64,000 nt of DNA. It comes from Plasmodium relictum (lineage: Eukaryota > Apicomplexa > Aconoidasida > Haemosporida > Plasmodiidae). Shown piece after piece: positions 25,100 to 38,572 of the stretch. The notes beneath the pieces were generated by a model, which worked only from the letters and a program-made list of their open reading frames with translations, had not been told where the DNA came from and searched no databases. The stretch's first letter is position 1. Each line of letters begins with the position of its first letter. The stretch spans positions 1,736,001-1,800,000 of the forward strand of contig NC_041689.1 of assembly GCF_900005765.1 (NCBI RefSeq). The letters are read 5' to 3'. The position numbers were made by a program, and so were the translations under genes.

Positions 25100-28000
25100 T
25101 TATAAATATAAAGAAGGAGAAAATGGAATACCACGTCTTAATTTTTTAGTTGCTGCTGTTAAAATTTCGCACATACTGTCATTATTTATTCCTCTAAAAG
25201 CACATATCATTTGCCTTAGTAATTCATCTAAACGTCTATAGAAATAAAAAAAAATATATACATATATATATAATAATAACTATTTTTGCAATTTTTTTTT
25301 TTTTCTTTTCTTTACCTTAAAGTTCTTATTATTGATCCTTCATATATTTGAGAGTCTGTTAATATTTCCATAAAAGAATGGCCTCTAGCCCATAATAAAA
25401 CGATAGGCATAATGGCTGACTTGAATTTATCTAAATAATCTTTTAGGTTTATATTCATTCCACATTGATTCATTTTATTTGCCACATTAGTTGCAGTTTT
25501 AATTATTTGTTGATATCCTTCTACTAGTATAGAATCATTAATAGAAATTTCTTTATTTGTTGATTCATCATAAACAAAACAAGACAAAAAAGCACATATA
25601 TAATCATAATTATATTTACTGAAAAAATTTGAAAAAAATAATTCTGATATAACTAATTCATCAACGCTTAAAATAGCACTTGCTATTTGCCCTTTCATTG
25701 TAACAATATAATTTTTTTCTTCAATAGAATTATTACTAGTTAACTCATTTTTTACATCAACTTGTTCATTCTTTAAAGTTTCTTCAGAATTTTCAATATT
25801 TTTTATCTCTTTTTCACTTTTAAAATTTTCTAAATTATAAGTAATTTCAATATAATTTAAGCTTTCCAATAAAACTAGCATATTTTTTAATTCTTTTTTA
25901 AGAACAATAAATCTGCATTTTTCAATATTTGCTTCTAGAACATTTTTTTCAAACTGTAAGGCAACATATTTATTATACATTTGATAATACTTATTTAGGT
26001 TTTTATTTTTTAACAATTTATTATTTTTTAGCAAATTTTCATGAAAATGAATATTTTTTACAATAGTTAAAAAATTTTCATCTTTTATACCCATCTGATA
26101 AGGATTTATTATTGGTATATTTTTTTCACCCTTTAAGCAAGATACCATAGTGTTATATTTAACTCTAATATTTTCAATTTCTTCTTCATTTTTATTATTA
26201 AAAGATTCGTGTATACTTAAAACGACAGCTGATATTTGATAAATACACTTAATATAAAAACTCATAAGCTTCCATTTAGCTTTTAACCTATCTTTTGCTG
26301 GAACATAATCATGATTCTTATTTTCTTTTTCATCATCGCTTTGTGCTAATTTTCTTTTTTTATTACGATCATAGGGAACTAAGCAATCAACAACTAATAT
26401 ATCATTATTGTTCATTTCAATATTATTGTTTTTATTAAAATTATTATTACTACTGTTATTACTGATGCTATTATTTTTTCCTTCAATAATTCTACCCTCT
26501 ATACATATGCACCACCCCCACTTTATATCATCTTCTACTAAATATAATAGTCTACCTAAAACCAAATAAGGGGTTATATTTTTCTGCATTGTTAATATGG
26601 ATCTATAGGACTCTCCTAATTCTATTAGTCTATGTCTTATTATATAATAATTAGATATATAGGAAAAAACAGTATTATAATCTTTTAATTCCTCACTAAT
26701 AATATTGTTATTGTCGCTGTTATTATTTAATGTATTAACTTCATGATCTATTTCTTTTTTCATCATATCTTCTTTGGAATAAGGCACAATTGTTTCTTTG
26801 TTTTCTATATCTTCTTTCTCTTCATTATTTAAATGTTCTACTTTTTTTTCTTCGTTATTTGTTTGTTCATTACTTTCTTTATCTACTATAACATTATTTT
26901 TGTTTTGTTCTACTTTTGCATAATTATTTGACATAATTTTTTTTAGAAGATCTTCTTTACATATTTCCTGATCATTTTCATCAATATAGATATTAGTTAA
27001 AAAATCGTGAATTTCTTTTATTTTTTCTTCTACTTTTTTTTTTGCTAAAATTTTTTGGAAAAGATTTTTTTTTGTTTGATATTGGATAAAGGATCTCTCA
27101 ATCATAAACTCAGGTGTGATTCCTTCTATTCTTAATAAATTTAAAATCATATTATAACCCAAATGGAATTGGCTTACCAATCGATTGGCTTCTCCTACAA
27201 ATAATTTCTCTGCTTCTTTCCAATGTAAAGGACTATCTAACATAATAATAACAATTCCTCTGTCATCTAATCCTCTTCTACCTGCTCTCCCAGCCATCTG
27301 AATATATTCTCCTGATGTTATTAATCTTTTTTCTAATCCATCAAATTTTTTCAATGAGGTAAAGACAACAGTTTTAGCAGGCATATTTATACCCATTGAA
27401 AACGTTTCCGTGCTAAATAAAACTTTTAACAAAGATTCTTGAAACATAATTTCTATTATTTCTTTAATAATAGGCAATAACCCTCCATGGTGTATTCCAA
27501 TTCCCCTTAATAATAAGGGTAAAATAAATTGAACTTGTGGTAATGCTCTATCATCGTCTGCTAAAATTTGAATAGCATTTTCATAGAGTTCTTTTATTAT
27601 TTCCTTTTCTGTATCATCAGTCAAATCAATTTTATGCATTGTAGTTGCATTTACCTCACATTCCTTTTTAGAAAATGCAAAGATTATTAAAGGAGTATAA
27701 TTACGAGAGTGGCACATTTGGACAATTTTTTCAATGTCATAAGTATTTTTTTTCATTTTTTTTGAATATCTATATGCATGATTATGGTTATCTTCTGAAG
27801 CATTTGCTTTCTCTTTAATTGCATTAACAGCTTTAATAAAATTATCTTTTTTAAATTCTTTATTTTCATCACATATTAAAAAAACGCTTTCACTAGATGT
27901 TGGGTAAATATAATGTTGTAATGGGGTTGGCCTATAATCCGTATATATAATATGACAGGCTTGACTTTTAATGCTGCTGACCCATTCAGCAAATTGAATT

Positions 28001-29055
28001 CCATTAGGTATAGTAGCACTTAAAAAAATAAATCGAACCATTAATGGCAATAAAATAATAGTTTCTTCCCATATTACACCTCTATCTCTATCTCGCATAT
28101 AATGTATTTCATCAAAAATAACCCATTTTACTTCTTTTGTTAAAGAAGATCCTCTGTATAACATTGACCTTAATATTTCTGTAGTCATAACAATAATAGA
28201 TGCTTCTGGATTTATTGAAATATCGCCAGTAATTAACCCTACATCTTTAAATTCTTCACTCAAGTCTCTATATTTTTGATTACTTAAGGCTTTAATTGGG
28301 CTTGTATAAATTACTCTCTGCTTATCTCTCAATCCCAATGCTATAGCATATTCTGCTATTACGGTTTTTCCTGCAGAAGTATGAGCTGATACTAACACAC
28401 TTTCATTCATTTCTAAACACTCTATTGATTTTTTTTGAAAAGTATCTAATTCAAATTTATAAGTTCTAGCAGGAATTAACGATGGACTTAGTTTATTGTG
28501 TACATAACTTTTTGGCCTCACACATTTATGAATGCAGTTAACATCACTACCAAACTCTTCTAAAACTAAAACATCATCATTGTTTATTGTTTTACTATTT
28601 TCTATTAAAATTTCTTCAACTTTTGAATTAATTGGTATTTTTTTCCTTTCTTCAGAAATTTTTCTTATCTTATTTACATTTTTAGTAGTACCATCAAAAT
28701 TTTGTATATCGCTATATATTTCTTCTTTAATTTGCATTTTTACTTTATTGTCTCGTTTTTTTATATTAATGAGGTTTTCAATATTTATTTTACAATTTTC
28801 TTTCTTAAATATATCTTCTTCATCTTTGTGATTATCCTTTTTTTTTGTATCATTTATTTTTTCTATTTGTTTATTGTTCTCATCTGCATCTTCATTATTT
28901 TTTTCTTTACCCTCTTCAAATTTTACATAATTTTTTATTTTGTTGTTATTTATTTCTACATTGTTATTTACTATTTTATCTTCATTTTTTATAGGAATTT
29001 TTTCAATATCTTTCTCTTCAAAAACGTCAAATAAATCGTCAATATTTTTTGACAT
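25100..29055 (-). CDS. MTR4: Exosome-associated DExH RNA helicase MTR4, two exons
   Basis: Exons are 29055-25316 and 25235-25100, giving 1,291 residues. The short second exon restores the expected C terminus, ending in L-Y-L as in other Mtr4 proteins. It is a 3'-5' RNA helicase that feeds nuclear RNAs to the exosome. Motifs: A-H-T-S-A-G-K-T (224-231), T-S-P-I-K-A-L-S-N-Q (251-260), D-E-I-H (315-318, the usual box II variant), S-A-T (346-348), and Q-M-A-G-R-A-G-R-R-G (586-595). Residues 1-185 are a charged N-terminal extension. After the second RecA domain an arch region follows, interrupted by N/E-rich inserts (about 700-780 and 870-900), with G-R-L-L-Y-L as a remnant of the KOW part. The C-terminal helical domain is in place. 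Exosome partners are not in this window. Confidence 0.94.
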
Positions 29056-31664
29056 TTTAAACTAATTAAAAGTTTTATATTAATTATGTATATTAAGTTT
29101 ATTGATAATATATAAAAAATATATACAATATATTTTTTATTCTATTTATCTCAAATATTTTACTGTTTCAATTTTTTTTTTTTTTTAAATTTTAACATAA
29201 TTCATTTGTTTTTATTTATTTATTTATTTATTTATTTTATTTTATTTTATTTTTTTTAATTAATCTCATTTGTAACATTAAAATGTAATTTGAAATTTTT
29301 ATATTTTGTTAAATTCTAATCCAATTACATTTTATTTTTATTTAATGATTATATTGAAGATATTTTAAATACATTTTTTCTTTAATTATCTATTATTTCA
29401 AAATATAATTAATAGATAGCGATTCATTTGTTTTTTTTTTTTTTAATTTTTCTTCTTTTTTTCATTTTATATAATTTTTTTTTTTTTTTCTTAAATTATT
29501 TTATTTTAAATATATTTTAATTATTATTTTAAATCTAAATGATTCTTTTTCGCCTTTTCATTTTATGTAGAATAATTAAAAGTAAATATATATAAATTTT
29601 TACAATACTTAAAAGAATACTTATGATATTACGAGAATAAGAAAAAGGAATAGAATTTCTTTTTTTCTATATTTTTAAAAATTTTACCAATTTTTATTGA
29701 AAATCTTAATTTTCTTTTACTTTTTAAATTTAAAGTGATACTATTTTTTTTATGTTGAATCAAAAAATTTTAATTACACGTGTGTTAGAATAATACTATA
29801 TATTATGATTAAAATAATAATAAATGAATTGTAGAGAAAAAAAATTTTTTTTTTCAATATGAACTATTATGTTATTAAAAAAAAATTTTCATTTTCAGAA
29901 AACTTAAAAATTTTCTAATAAATATTATTCTCGAATTTCTATTAGATTTGTATGTAATTTTTTTTTGAAATGTGGTAACATATGTATTTTATTTAGTTGT
30001 ATACTATATAAAAAAAAAAAAAAAAAAAATATTCTATATTCATATACACTTTTAAAAATATAATTTAATTATATACATTATGAGTTACATTTTCTGTATT
30101 AGATATCAAGGTATTATTTATTTTTTTCTTTTTACTACTTATTTAGATATTATGATGAAAATAAAAAAAAAAATTTAAGAATTTTTTTCAAATTATATTT
30201 TGTCACTTTGATATAATTTTTCAACTACATTTTTATAATTATAAATTTAATATTATTTAAAGAAAAGGGAGGGAAAAAATATTTTAATTATTTGCATCAA
30301 GTAAAAAAAAAAAAAAAGGATTTATTCGAACACAAAAACTAATTAAGATTTTTTTTTCTTTTTTTATGTTGATGTAATTATTCAAAGATTCATATAATTT
30401 TTCATTGCAATACTACTGATTTTTAATGTACATGCATAAGCATTACAATAATTATATATATATATATATATATCATATTTTTTCTTAAGACATTAAAGCA
30501 GCTCGCATTTATACAAATAAAACATAAAATATAAAAATTATTTCCTTTTTAAATATGCTCATTATTTTTGTTGCTGCTTTTTTTATGATTCATTGAATTT
30601 TTGAAATTAAATATTGACTTTCGTTTCCTTTTTTTTGTATATTTTTATAAATAATCGTTATTAATTTAATTTTTTTATACAAAGTATCTTTCTTATTTTT
30701 AATAAAAATAAAGCAATGTTTTCATTAGAAATATAAATGTTTAATGCAGTCTTTTTTTTTTATTTTTAATAAATAAATTAAATAAATTTTTGTCTTAAAC
30801 GGTTTTGTTTTGTATGAAAAATATTTAAATGATTTATAATTATGAAAATTAAATATTTGTTCTTAATTTTTTAAAAATGTATTATGTTTTACATCATTTT
30901 TGTAATTTTTTTTTTTTATAGAGTATAGATTCATGATAAATGATGAATATTTTTACATAAAAGAATAAATTTATAAATGCACATTTTTTGATAAATATTA
31001 AAAAATGATAAAACACATTGAAAATATTTTACTTTTTAATATATTTTGCATATCACATGATCGAAATAAAATCTAACAAGTGTATGAACACCAAAAATTA
31101 TTTTTTTTTTTTTTTTAATAAAAACTGCAAAATATATATATTTTTTTTTAATTTGCCATAGAAATATTATAGTTGTTAATACATATTTATGATTATTTTT
31201 CAAGATATCATTTTATTTTATTTTTTTTTTTCATAAAATAAACTTTTCGTACTCTTTTAGTTTTTTATTTCTTCTTGTTATATCATTAATGCACATTGTT
31301 AAATTTTAATATTACTAAACTTTTTATTTTTATTTTCATTAAAAAATTTTTTTTTTTACTTTTAACAAGATATTTATTAAAACATAATGTTCCCATTAAT
31401 ATTTTTTAATTTTAAAAAATTTCTTTTAACTATACATATTGTTTGCTTATGAGATATTTTTTTGTAGAATTATTTGTAAAATTTTAAGAATACTTGTGCT
31501 ACACTGAAAAAAATAGATATAACATTTCTATCAAAATTTTATATTTAAGTGTTATTTGTACTTTTTCATTATTACACCTTCAAAAAAAAAAAAATTCATT
31601 AGATGTGATAGAAATTTAAAAAAATATATGTTTGGAAGCTTATTTAACATTTGAATTATATATG

Positions 31665-31705
<41 letters not shown>

Positions 31706-32578
31706 TTTGCATGAATATAAAAGATATTTTCATTGTTTTTATGTTATTAAAATTTTTTGATTTCTTGCAATTTTTTGCTTGTAAGTATTTTTATTCTATG
31801 AATATAAAAATTTAATATTCATTTTATTGTTTATAATATAAAAATGTAAAAAAATTCTTAATATTTGATTTTAATTTACATGATGATATTTGTTAATTAT
31901 GATTATAACTGCATTTTTAGTTTTAATAATTTTATATATTAATCTTTTTTTTTTTTTTTATACATATTTTTGTATCTTTATCCTTGTATTAAAAAATATA
32001 AAAAATTTATCTTATAATATTTAAAAATATTAATTTTTTACTTTGTAAATACATTTTTGATTATATGTGAGAGAAAAAATAGAAATACATTTACTTTTAT
32101 TGTAGATAAAATTGACGATTGTCACAATATTATTGAAAAGGAAAAGAAAAAAAAAAAAAAAAAATTAATAGATAAAAGAGTAATTTAAGAAAATAAGATA
32201 TTTAAGTATAATATGGGATTAAATGTGTGAAATAAAAGATAGAGAAAATATATGTTATGTTTAAATATGTATACATATATAAATGAATAAATAAATATAT
32301 ATTTGTTTAAAGTATACATACGTATTTCAATTTTTTTTTTTTTTTCTTATAGTACAAATATATGTCTTATTTTGTTTGATTTATTGTATTTAAAAAAAAA
32401 TTTTTTTTTTTTTTCATTTTTCCTTGTATTTATATAAATAAAAATAAAAGACATAACTTTATGCAATTATTATTTAATTTTATACAGTTTTCTTTTTATT
32501 AATTATATAAATTCATTTTATTTTTCAACCATCTTTATTTTATTTTTATTTTATGCTTTTGTAGATAAGAAAATTGTA

Positions 32579-32623
32579 ATATATATAGATATAGATGTAG
32601 ATATAGATATGGATGTAGATAGA
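32579..32623 (+). repeat. Degenerate GATATA/GATGTA short tandem repeat
   Basis: Units of six bases (GATATA, GATGTA, GATATG) repeat about seven times, about 1.1 kb upstream of the CCCH gene. Confidence 0.75.
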
Positions 32624-33250
32624 TAATTCATTTAAATAGTTTCATTCGCTAAAAAATTGTGAAAATGTAAATAAAATATATATTTTTATTTAATCTAAAA
32701 AATACACATAATAAGATGAAATTTTTATTTATCGTAATTATTATTTTTTTTTTTTTTTAAATTTTTTTTTAACATTTGTTGAAAGAAATGAAAAAAAAAA
32801 AAAAAATACATATGAATATTAATATCTACATATTAATAAAGTATCATTTTATTATATTTATTATTTTATTTTTGATTATCAAAACAAAAAAATAAAAAAA
32901 TAAAATAGAAATAAATAATTATTTGAATAAAATTTTTTATATTTGTGTCAAAACAAGAGGAAAATAAAACAGAGTATAATAAATATTAAATAATGAATTA
33001 TATATATATGATAATCATTCTTATGCATGTTGATTTTATAAATTTTTTTTCAAAGAATTTTTTTTTCTTTTTTTTATTGTATAATTATTTTTTTCTTTTA
33101 CTTATATGCGTGTCTATTAAAAAAAAATATTATTTATATTATATACATTTTCTGTTAATCTGATACTTTTTAAAATTTTTTTTTTTTGTATATAGAAGCT
33201 AAATATATTAATGTATACACTTTATATAAAAAATCAAAAAATAGAAAAAT

Positions 33251-33254
<4 letters not shown>

Positions 33255-33301
<47 letters not shown>
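33255..33301. repeat. TA dinucleotide microsatellite
   Basis: About 46 bases of TA lie 410 bp upstream of the CCCH start codon. Confidence 0.95.
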
Positions 33302-33304
<3 letters not shown>

Positions 33305-33710
33305 AGCTTGAAAAAATACATTTTAATGAAACTAATATTGAAGTAATATAGCATATATGTTAAAAAAAAAAAAAATTAAAAGAAAAAATATATGTTATTT
33401 TAAATCGGGAAAAAATAATAATTAAGAAGGAATAAAAGTAATATATGGAAATTAAAAGAAGTTATAAAATGTGTATTATTAATGTTAAATAAAATAAAAA
33501 GTTATATGGGAATAAAATATTCGTTTTTAATAATTTAAATAAACACTTATGCATTTTTATTTTTTATTTATTTTATTATATTTTACTTTTTTTTTTTTTT
33601 TTTTGTATTTTGTTGTTCTAATAATAATTTTTTTTTTTTTTAATATATCATTATCATTTTTTTTTTTTTATTGAGTTTTTTTATTTCCTTTTTTAATAAT
33701 TCTTAAGAAG

Positions 33711-36700
33711 ATGAGTTTAGGTGTTCCAGTTACGAAATCTTTTAACAAATTAAAAAAATACCCATATGAAATTAATAAATTTGATAGAAGAGAAACAAAT
33801 GAATATTTTTATTTGCCAGTAGATTGCCCACGTATGAAAAAATGTGATGATGCCTATTGTCCTTTAGCTCACACTAAATTAGAAAAAATATTTCATCCTA
33901 TAGTTTATAAAACTCAAGCTTGTCAGATGGCTAAAGATGGAGCGTGTGATTACTTTCAGAAGTGTGCATTTTATCATGATTCTAATGATAAAAATGAAGC
34001 TCATTTAAATTGGACAATATGGGAAAAAAAATGGGATAAATGGAGAAGTAATATTGATAATATTTTAACACAGCATAATAAAAATGATAAAGAAATAAGA
34101 AGAAAAGTAGAAAGTATTTTAAAAATTCGTATGCCTCATTTTAATTATAATTCAAATAAAAACAATATATCTTTAAATAAAAATATTTCATTTCATTCGA
34201 CATGGCCAAATTTAAGTAGCACCAATAACAATAACAGCAATAGTAGTAATAACAGTAATAGTAAAATTAACAACTTAAATAGTATTCTATGTAACTCTCT
34301 AAATTCATCATTAAATCAAAGTTCCACTTCTCTTTTTAATAGTACATGGAATAAATCATTAAATAACAATAAAAAAAATGTGAAAAATGGAGAAGATAAT
34401 AAAAATAAAAATAACTCTTGTTGGATTAATGAACTGAATGAAATGAGTAATCTTAACTTTGATAAATCGTCGAACATGAACAATAACTTTATTAGCAAAA
34501 ATAATGTATATTATGATGAGACACTTAGTTACAATAGTAATGCTACTGACTGTGGGATAAATTTTGATATATTAGACAATAATGCATATAAAATTGTTGA
34601 ATTTTGTTTTACTGATTATGAAAATAATAAGAATAAGAATAATTGGAAAGACAATTCGGAAAATTTTAATTTCCAGTCAATGAACTCTTTTTTTTCTCAT
34701 AGCTCTAACATATTAGAAAGTGAAAGAAAAAGCTCATCAAATATTAACAATAGCCAAGGAAATAACATTTTTGAAGATATGAATTATAAAACATGTGAAT
34801 ATTTACCAAATATATCAGAAGAATTAAATGATAGCAAATTAAGAAAATCTAATACATTGCCTTCTAATTTGAAGGATAATTTTCTAACAGATATTAACAA
34901 TTCTAATAATAATTATGATTTGATAAATTCTAAATATTTTTCTAACAATTCTAACAATACATCCTTATTTGAGAATTATACAAATATGTCTACGATTTTT
35001 GATGTTAATGATAATAAATTAAACAACATAACAAATATTTCTAATTGTAACACATTTGATCATTTAAGTTTTGATGAATTGAATAAAAACAATGTGAATG
35101 ATTTTTTTATTTCAAATGAAAATGTAGAAAATACCAAAAATTTAAAATTTAATAAACTATTATCGTCATCAATTTCAAGTAATAATGGGATTCGATTTAT
35201 AGATAATGAAAATAAGGAAGAAGTAAAAGAAGAAAAACAAGAAACATTAGATACAAATAATAACTCAGTAGTAGCAAATAGTTCTAAATCAACAAACAAA
35301 AGTTCAAAAAAAAATAAAAATAAAAAAAATACATTAAATAATGGAAATCATAGCAGCAATGTTATTAGTAGTAACAATAACAACACTAATAATAGCAATG
35401 TAAAAATAACAAATTTTAATGAAACCACTAATTCAAATAGTAATGAAATAAAAAATGAAAATAATGAAAAGAAAAAGAATAACAAAAAAGATAATAGAAA
35501 TAATAAAAGTAGTATCAATGAAAAAAATCAAGATGAAATAAAAAATGGAAGTGTTAAAAATTTTAACTTAATAGAAAGGAATGATGATGCTGATAGTAAT
35601 ATTGATAGTAGTTGTTTAGAAAAAGAAAAAAATAAAAATAACAAAAATAAAAATAATGATAATCAGAACAATAAAAAAAACAATAATGCCTTAGTAAATA
35701 ATAGCAGTAGTAAACATACGAACAAAGTTGCAGGGAGAGTTGCTGAGAATACCAATAATAATAACAAAAACGAATTTTTAAATACTAACAGTAATAGTAC
35801 AATAAATAAAAAAAATAATGAAAAAAATAATGAAAATAATAATAATAATGAAAACTTACTTAATAATAAAAATAACATTTCCTATTCACAAATAAAAAAA
35901 TTTAATGATGTTAGTTTAGATGCTAAACATTATAATGATTGTAATAATACTCGGAATAATAATATTATATACAATAAGAAGAATAGCATAAAAGATGATA
36001 AAATTTATGATATTGATAAAAATAATAATCATAATGATAAAGAAAATAAAAAAAATGTGAATAACGTTGCAGTTAATAATAAAGACAATAAGGGTAGTAT
36101 TATTAATAATAATGACAAAGATAATAAGAAAAATATGAATGATAACATTTCAACTAATAATATAAATAATAAAGACATTAAGAATAATAGTTTCATTAAT
36201 AATAATGATAAAGATAATAAAAAAAATATGAATGATAACATTGCAACTAATAATATAAATAATAAAGACATTAAGAATAATAATTTCATTAATAATAATG
36301 ATAAAGATAATAAAAAAAATATGAATGATAACATTGCAACTAATAATATAAATAATAAAGACATTAAGAATAATAGTTTCATTAATAATAATGATAAAGA
36401 TAATAAAAAAAATATTAATGATAACGTTACAATTAATAATTTAAATAGTACAGATATTGTAAGTAATAATGAATCAAATGTAAACAACGGTTCTAATAAA
36501 TCACTGATTGAGGAAAACGATAAAATTTTTTATAATGTAAAAAATAATAATGAAAACATTGTAGATTATAAAAATTTAGATAATAAATCAGAAGAATTAG
36601 AAAACTGCAAAAATAAGAATAGTACTTATAATAAAAAAAATAGTTCTAAGAATTTTTTAAAGGAATCAAGAAGTTTAAGTACAACAAAAAAAGACATGAG

Positions 36701-37328
36701 TGATAATAAAATGACAATGACTAATAGTACTAGTAATAATTTAAAAGCAGATGACTTATCAAATGATACAAATATAAATACTATTACGAAAGATGAACTA
36801 TTTAGTTCTATGACAAATAGCGATAGCTTCATTATAAATAAATCAAAAGAATTTAGTGTAGGTGAAAATGACTTAAATGAATCATCTTATGATTATACAA
36901 ATAACCTTTTGAATATATTTTTATCTTGTAATAGTATAAATGAAAATTTTGTTGATGCAAATGAACATAATAATAAGTTTAATAAGGAAGATAGCAATAC
37001 TTTTAATAATATAGATAGGAGTATGACTAATGTATGTGAGTTATTTAATACTTCAAATAATTTTAACATTTTTGGTAACTATAATTTTTTTGGGTATAAT
37101 TGCTTACAGTGCAAACATTATAAAAATGAAATTAAAAATTTAATGCTACAAATAAAAGTATTGAGAGAGGAGCTTTTTAAATGTAAACAAATTATCATTA
37201 CATCGGGAATAAATGAAACATATGATAAAAAATTTAATCATTGTAGTTACAATTGGACCAATACAAAAAGCTTTAATAATATATATGAAAAGAAGAACTA
37301 TTTATCTTCTATAGAGGCCAATGATTAA
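33711..37328 (+). CDS. CCCH-type zinc finger protein, asparagine-rich (possible RNA-binding regulator)
   Basis: This is a single-exon gene of 1,205 residues. Two CCCH fingers lie at the N terminus: C39-x5-C45-x4-C50-x3-H54 and C71-x7-C79-x5-C85-x3-H89. The linker F-H-P-I-V-Y-K-T between them, with C-P-L-A-H-T before, matches the unkempt/plant TZF arrangement, whose members bind mRNA. W-rich residues 101-111 follow. From about 130 to 1,120 the protein is asparagine-rich low complexity, with a 31-residue tandem repeat. At the end, C1131-x2-C1134 precedes a predicted coiled coil (about 1,138-1,165), which may allow dimerisation. An mRNA-binding regulatory role is inferred from the fingers only. 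It is the last clearly intact core gene before the gene-poor, repeat-rich part. Confidence 0.88.
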   Translation: MSLGVPVTKSFNKLKKYPYEINKFDRRETNEYFYLPVDCPRMKKCDDAYCPLAHTKLEKIFHPIVYKTQACQMAKDGACDYFQKCAFYHDSNDKNEAHLNWTIWEKKWDKWRSNIDNILTQHNKNDKEIRRKVESILKIRMPHFNYNSNKNNISLNKNISFHSTWPNLSSTNNNNSNSSNNSNSKINNLNSILCNSLNSSLNQSSTSLFNSTWNKSLNNNKKNVKNGEDNKNKNNSCWINELNEMSNLNFDKSSNMNNNFISKNNVYYDETLSYNSNATDCGINFDILDNNAYKIVEFCFTDYENNKNKNNWKDNSENFNFQSMNSFFSHSSNILESERKSSSNINNSQGNNIFEDMNYKTCEYLPNISEELNDSKLRKSNTLPSNLKDNFLTDINNSNNNYDLINSKYFSNNSNNTSLFENYTNMSTIFDVNDNKLNNITNISNCNTFDHLSFDELNKNNVNDFFISNENVENTKNLKFNKLLSSSISSNNGIRFIDNENKEEVKEEKQETLDTNNNSVVANSSKSTNKSSKKNKNKKNTLNNGNHSSNVISSNNNNTNNSNVKITNFNETTNSNSNEIKNENNEKKKNNKKDNRNNKSSINEKNQDEIKNGSVKNFNLIERNDDADSNIDSSCLEKEKNKNNKNKNNDNQNNKKNNNALVNNSSSKHTNKVAGRVAENTNNNNKNEFLNTNSNSTINKKNNEKNNENNNNNENLLNNKNNISYSQIKKFNDVSLDAKHYNDCNNTRNNNIIYNKKNSIKDDKIYDIDKNNNHNDKENKKNVNNVAVNNKDNKGSIINNNDKDNKKNMNDNISTNNINNKDIKNNSFINNNDKDNKKNMNDNIATNNINNKDIKNNNFINNNDKDNKKNMNDNIATNNINNKDIKNNSFINNNDKDNKKNINDNVTINNLNSTDIVSNNESNVNNGSNKSLIEENDKIFYNVKNNNENIVDYKNLDNKSEELENCKNKNSTYNKKNSSKNFLKESRSLSTTKKDMSDNKMTMTNSTSNNLKADDLSNDTNINTITKDELFSSMTNSDSFIINKSKEFSVGENDLNESSYDYTNNLLNIFLSCNSINENFVDANEHNNKFNKEDSNTFNNIDRSMTNVCELFNTSNNFNIFGNYNFFGYNCLQCKHYKNEIKNLMLQIKVLREELFKCKQIIITSGINETYDKKFNHCSYNWTNTKSFNNIYEKKNYLSSIEAND
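36102..36473 (+). repeat. 93-bp coding tandem repeat in the CCCH gene
   Basis: Three near-identical units of 93 bp (36102-36194, 36195-36287, 36288-36380) and a fourth decayed one encode 31 residues each, with the core K-D-N-K-K-N-M-N-D-N-I. The first three differ by only a few bases, so the array is young. Copy number probably varies between strains. Confidence 0.9.
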
Positions 37329-38572
37329 AAAAAAAAAAAAAAATACAAAATATGATTAAAAAAAAGTGTAAAATAAAATCTTTACTAATTCAAATAAAAG
37401 TATTCTTTTTTAATTTCTATAAATATCTTTATTAATATAAAATATATATGAATACGCGGAGAATGCACAATTATTATCATTTATATTACTTCATTAATAA
37501 AAAATACCTTATATAAAGTTATCTACTTTCTAATATTAAAGAATTTATATATACATATATATATATTGACGTGAGTAGCAATCTTAAGTATTATATTACA
37601 TAATAATATTGTATAAAAATTTGTTTGCATAACCATATTTTTGTGTGTTTATGTATTTTTTTTTTCTTTTTAAAATATATATATATATACAATTTAAAGT
37701 ATTTGTGTTCGGCAGAAAAAGTTTGTTTCATTTTTATTTTAAAAATATACACAAATAGTTTAGAAATAATAAGGAATGAAAGTTAAAAATTAAAATTTTA
37801 ATAGAAAAGAGAAAAAAATTAGAAAAAATATAATATACTTTTTCTTTTTTCCATTATTATTATAATAAATCATATAATGCTATTTAGTTTTTTTCTCGTT
37901 ACATGTTTTTTTAATTTGCACATAAAAATTTGTGCGTATATTTCTTTTCTTTCCCTTTTTTTTTCTTTATGTTTAAAAAAATGATATATTTTTATGTTTT
38001 TTTTTTTAAAGGAAAAATGTTTTAATCACGATATATATTATAATTTCACTTTTATTACTAAATATTAGTAATATATGTATATACATATATATATCTATAT
38101 ATATATATATATATTGTAAAATATCATTATTTTTTGTATATTTTTTGTTTATTTGTATAATTGTTAAGTTATTTACAATGTAAAAATAATATCTATACAT
38201 TTTTTTTTTAATTTTTTTCCCTTTAAGTGGATTAAATTCATTTAATTAAATTATTTGTGATTTTATTATGTTTTTTCGTTGAATTAAACCCTTCAATTCA
38301 TAAACTTTAATAAATCTACATATGGATTATTGAAAAATAAATGAATAAATATTCTATGTTTATTATAGTATACAAAAAATAAATATATGAAAAAAAAGGA
38401 AAATTGTTATAAAATGAAGAAAATTAAAAAAAATTAAAATGCATTATTCGTGATACTTTTATTTAAAAATGCATTATATCGTTTTTTTATGAGTTTTTTT
38501 CTTTATATTAAATATCTTATTTTTAATATCAAAAGTATTTAGTGTTTTTATTAGAAATATATTCTATGTTTC
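37329..38572. other. Intergenic region at the edge of the gene-poor part
   Basis: AT-rich sequence with short TA runs (37551-37566, 37675-37690, 38088-38115). A minus-strand open frame at 38006-38200 is a TA-run artefact. No gene or LTR piece was recognised. Confidence 0.5.

Larger units (their letters stand above)
29056..33710. promoter_or_regulatory. Very long divergent intergenic region
   Basis: About 4.65 kb lie between the divergent MTR4 and CCCH genes, much longer than the other spacers in the core part. It holds T and A homopolymers up to about 20 bases, a GATATA-like minisatellite (about 32579-32623) and a TA microsatellite (33255-33301). No open frame above background was seen on either strand. 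It must contain both promoters and possibly a long 5' leader of the CCCH gene or a non-coding transcript. Confidence 0.5.

Noticed and set aside
28532-29034. Plus-strand frames opposite the start of MTR4
   Set aside because: Antisense shadows of the MTR4 coding sequence. The minus-strand frame has full helicase motifs.
36029-36487. Minus-strand 152-codon repetitive frame
   Set aside because: Antisense shadow of the 93-bp coding repeat in the CCCH gene.
38006-38200. Minus-strand 64-codon frame
   Set aside because: It is largely an I-Y repeat from a TA run. No start context or family match.
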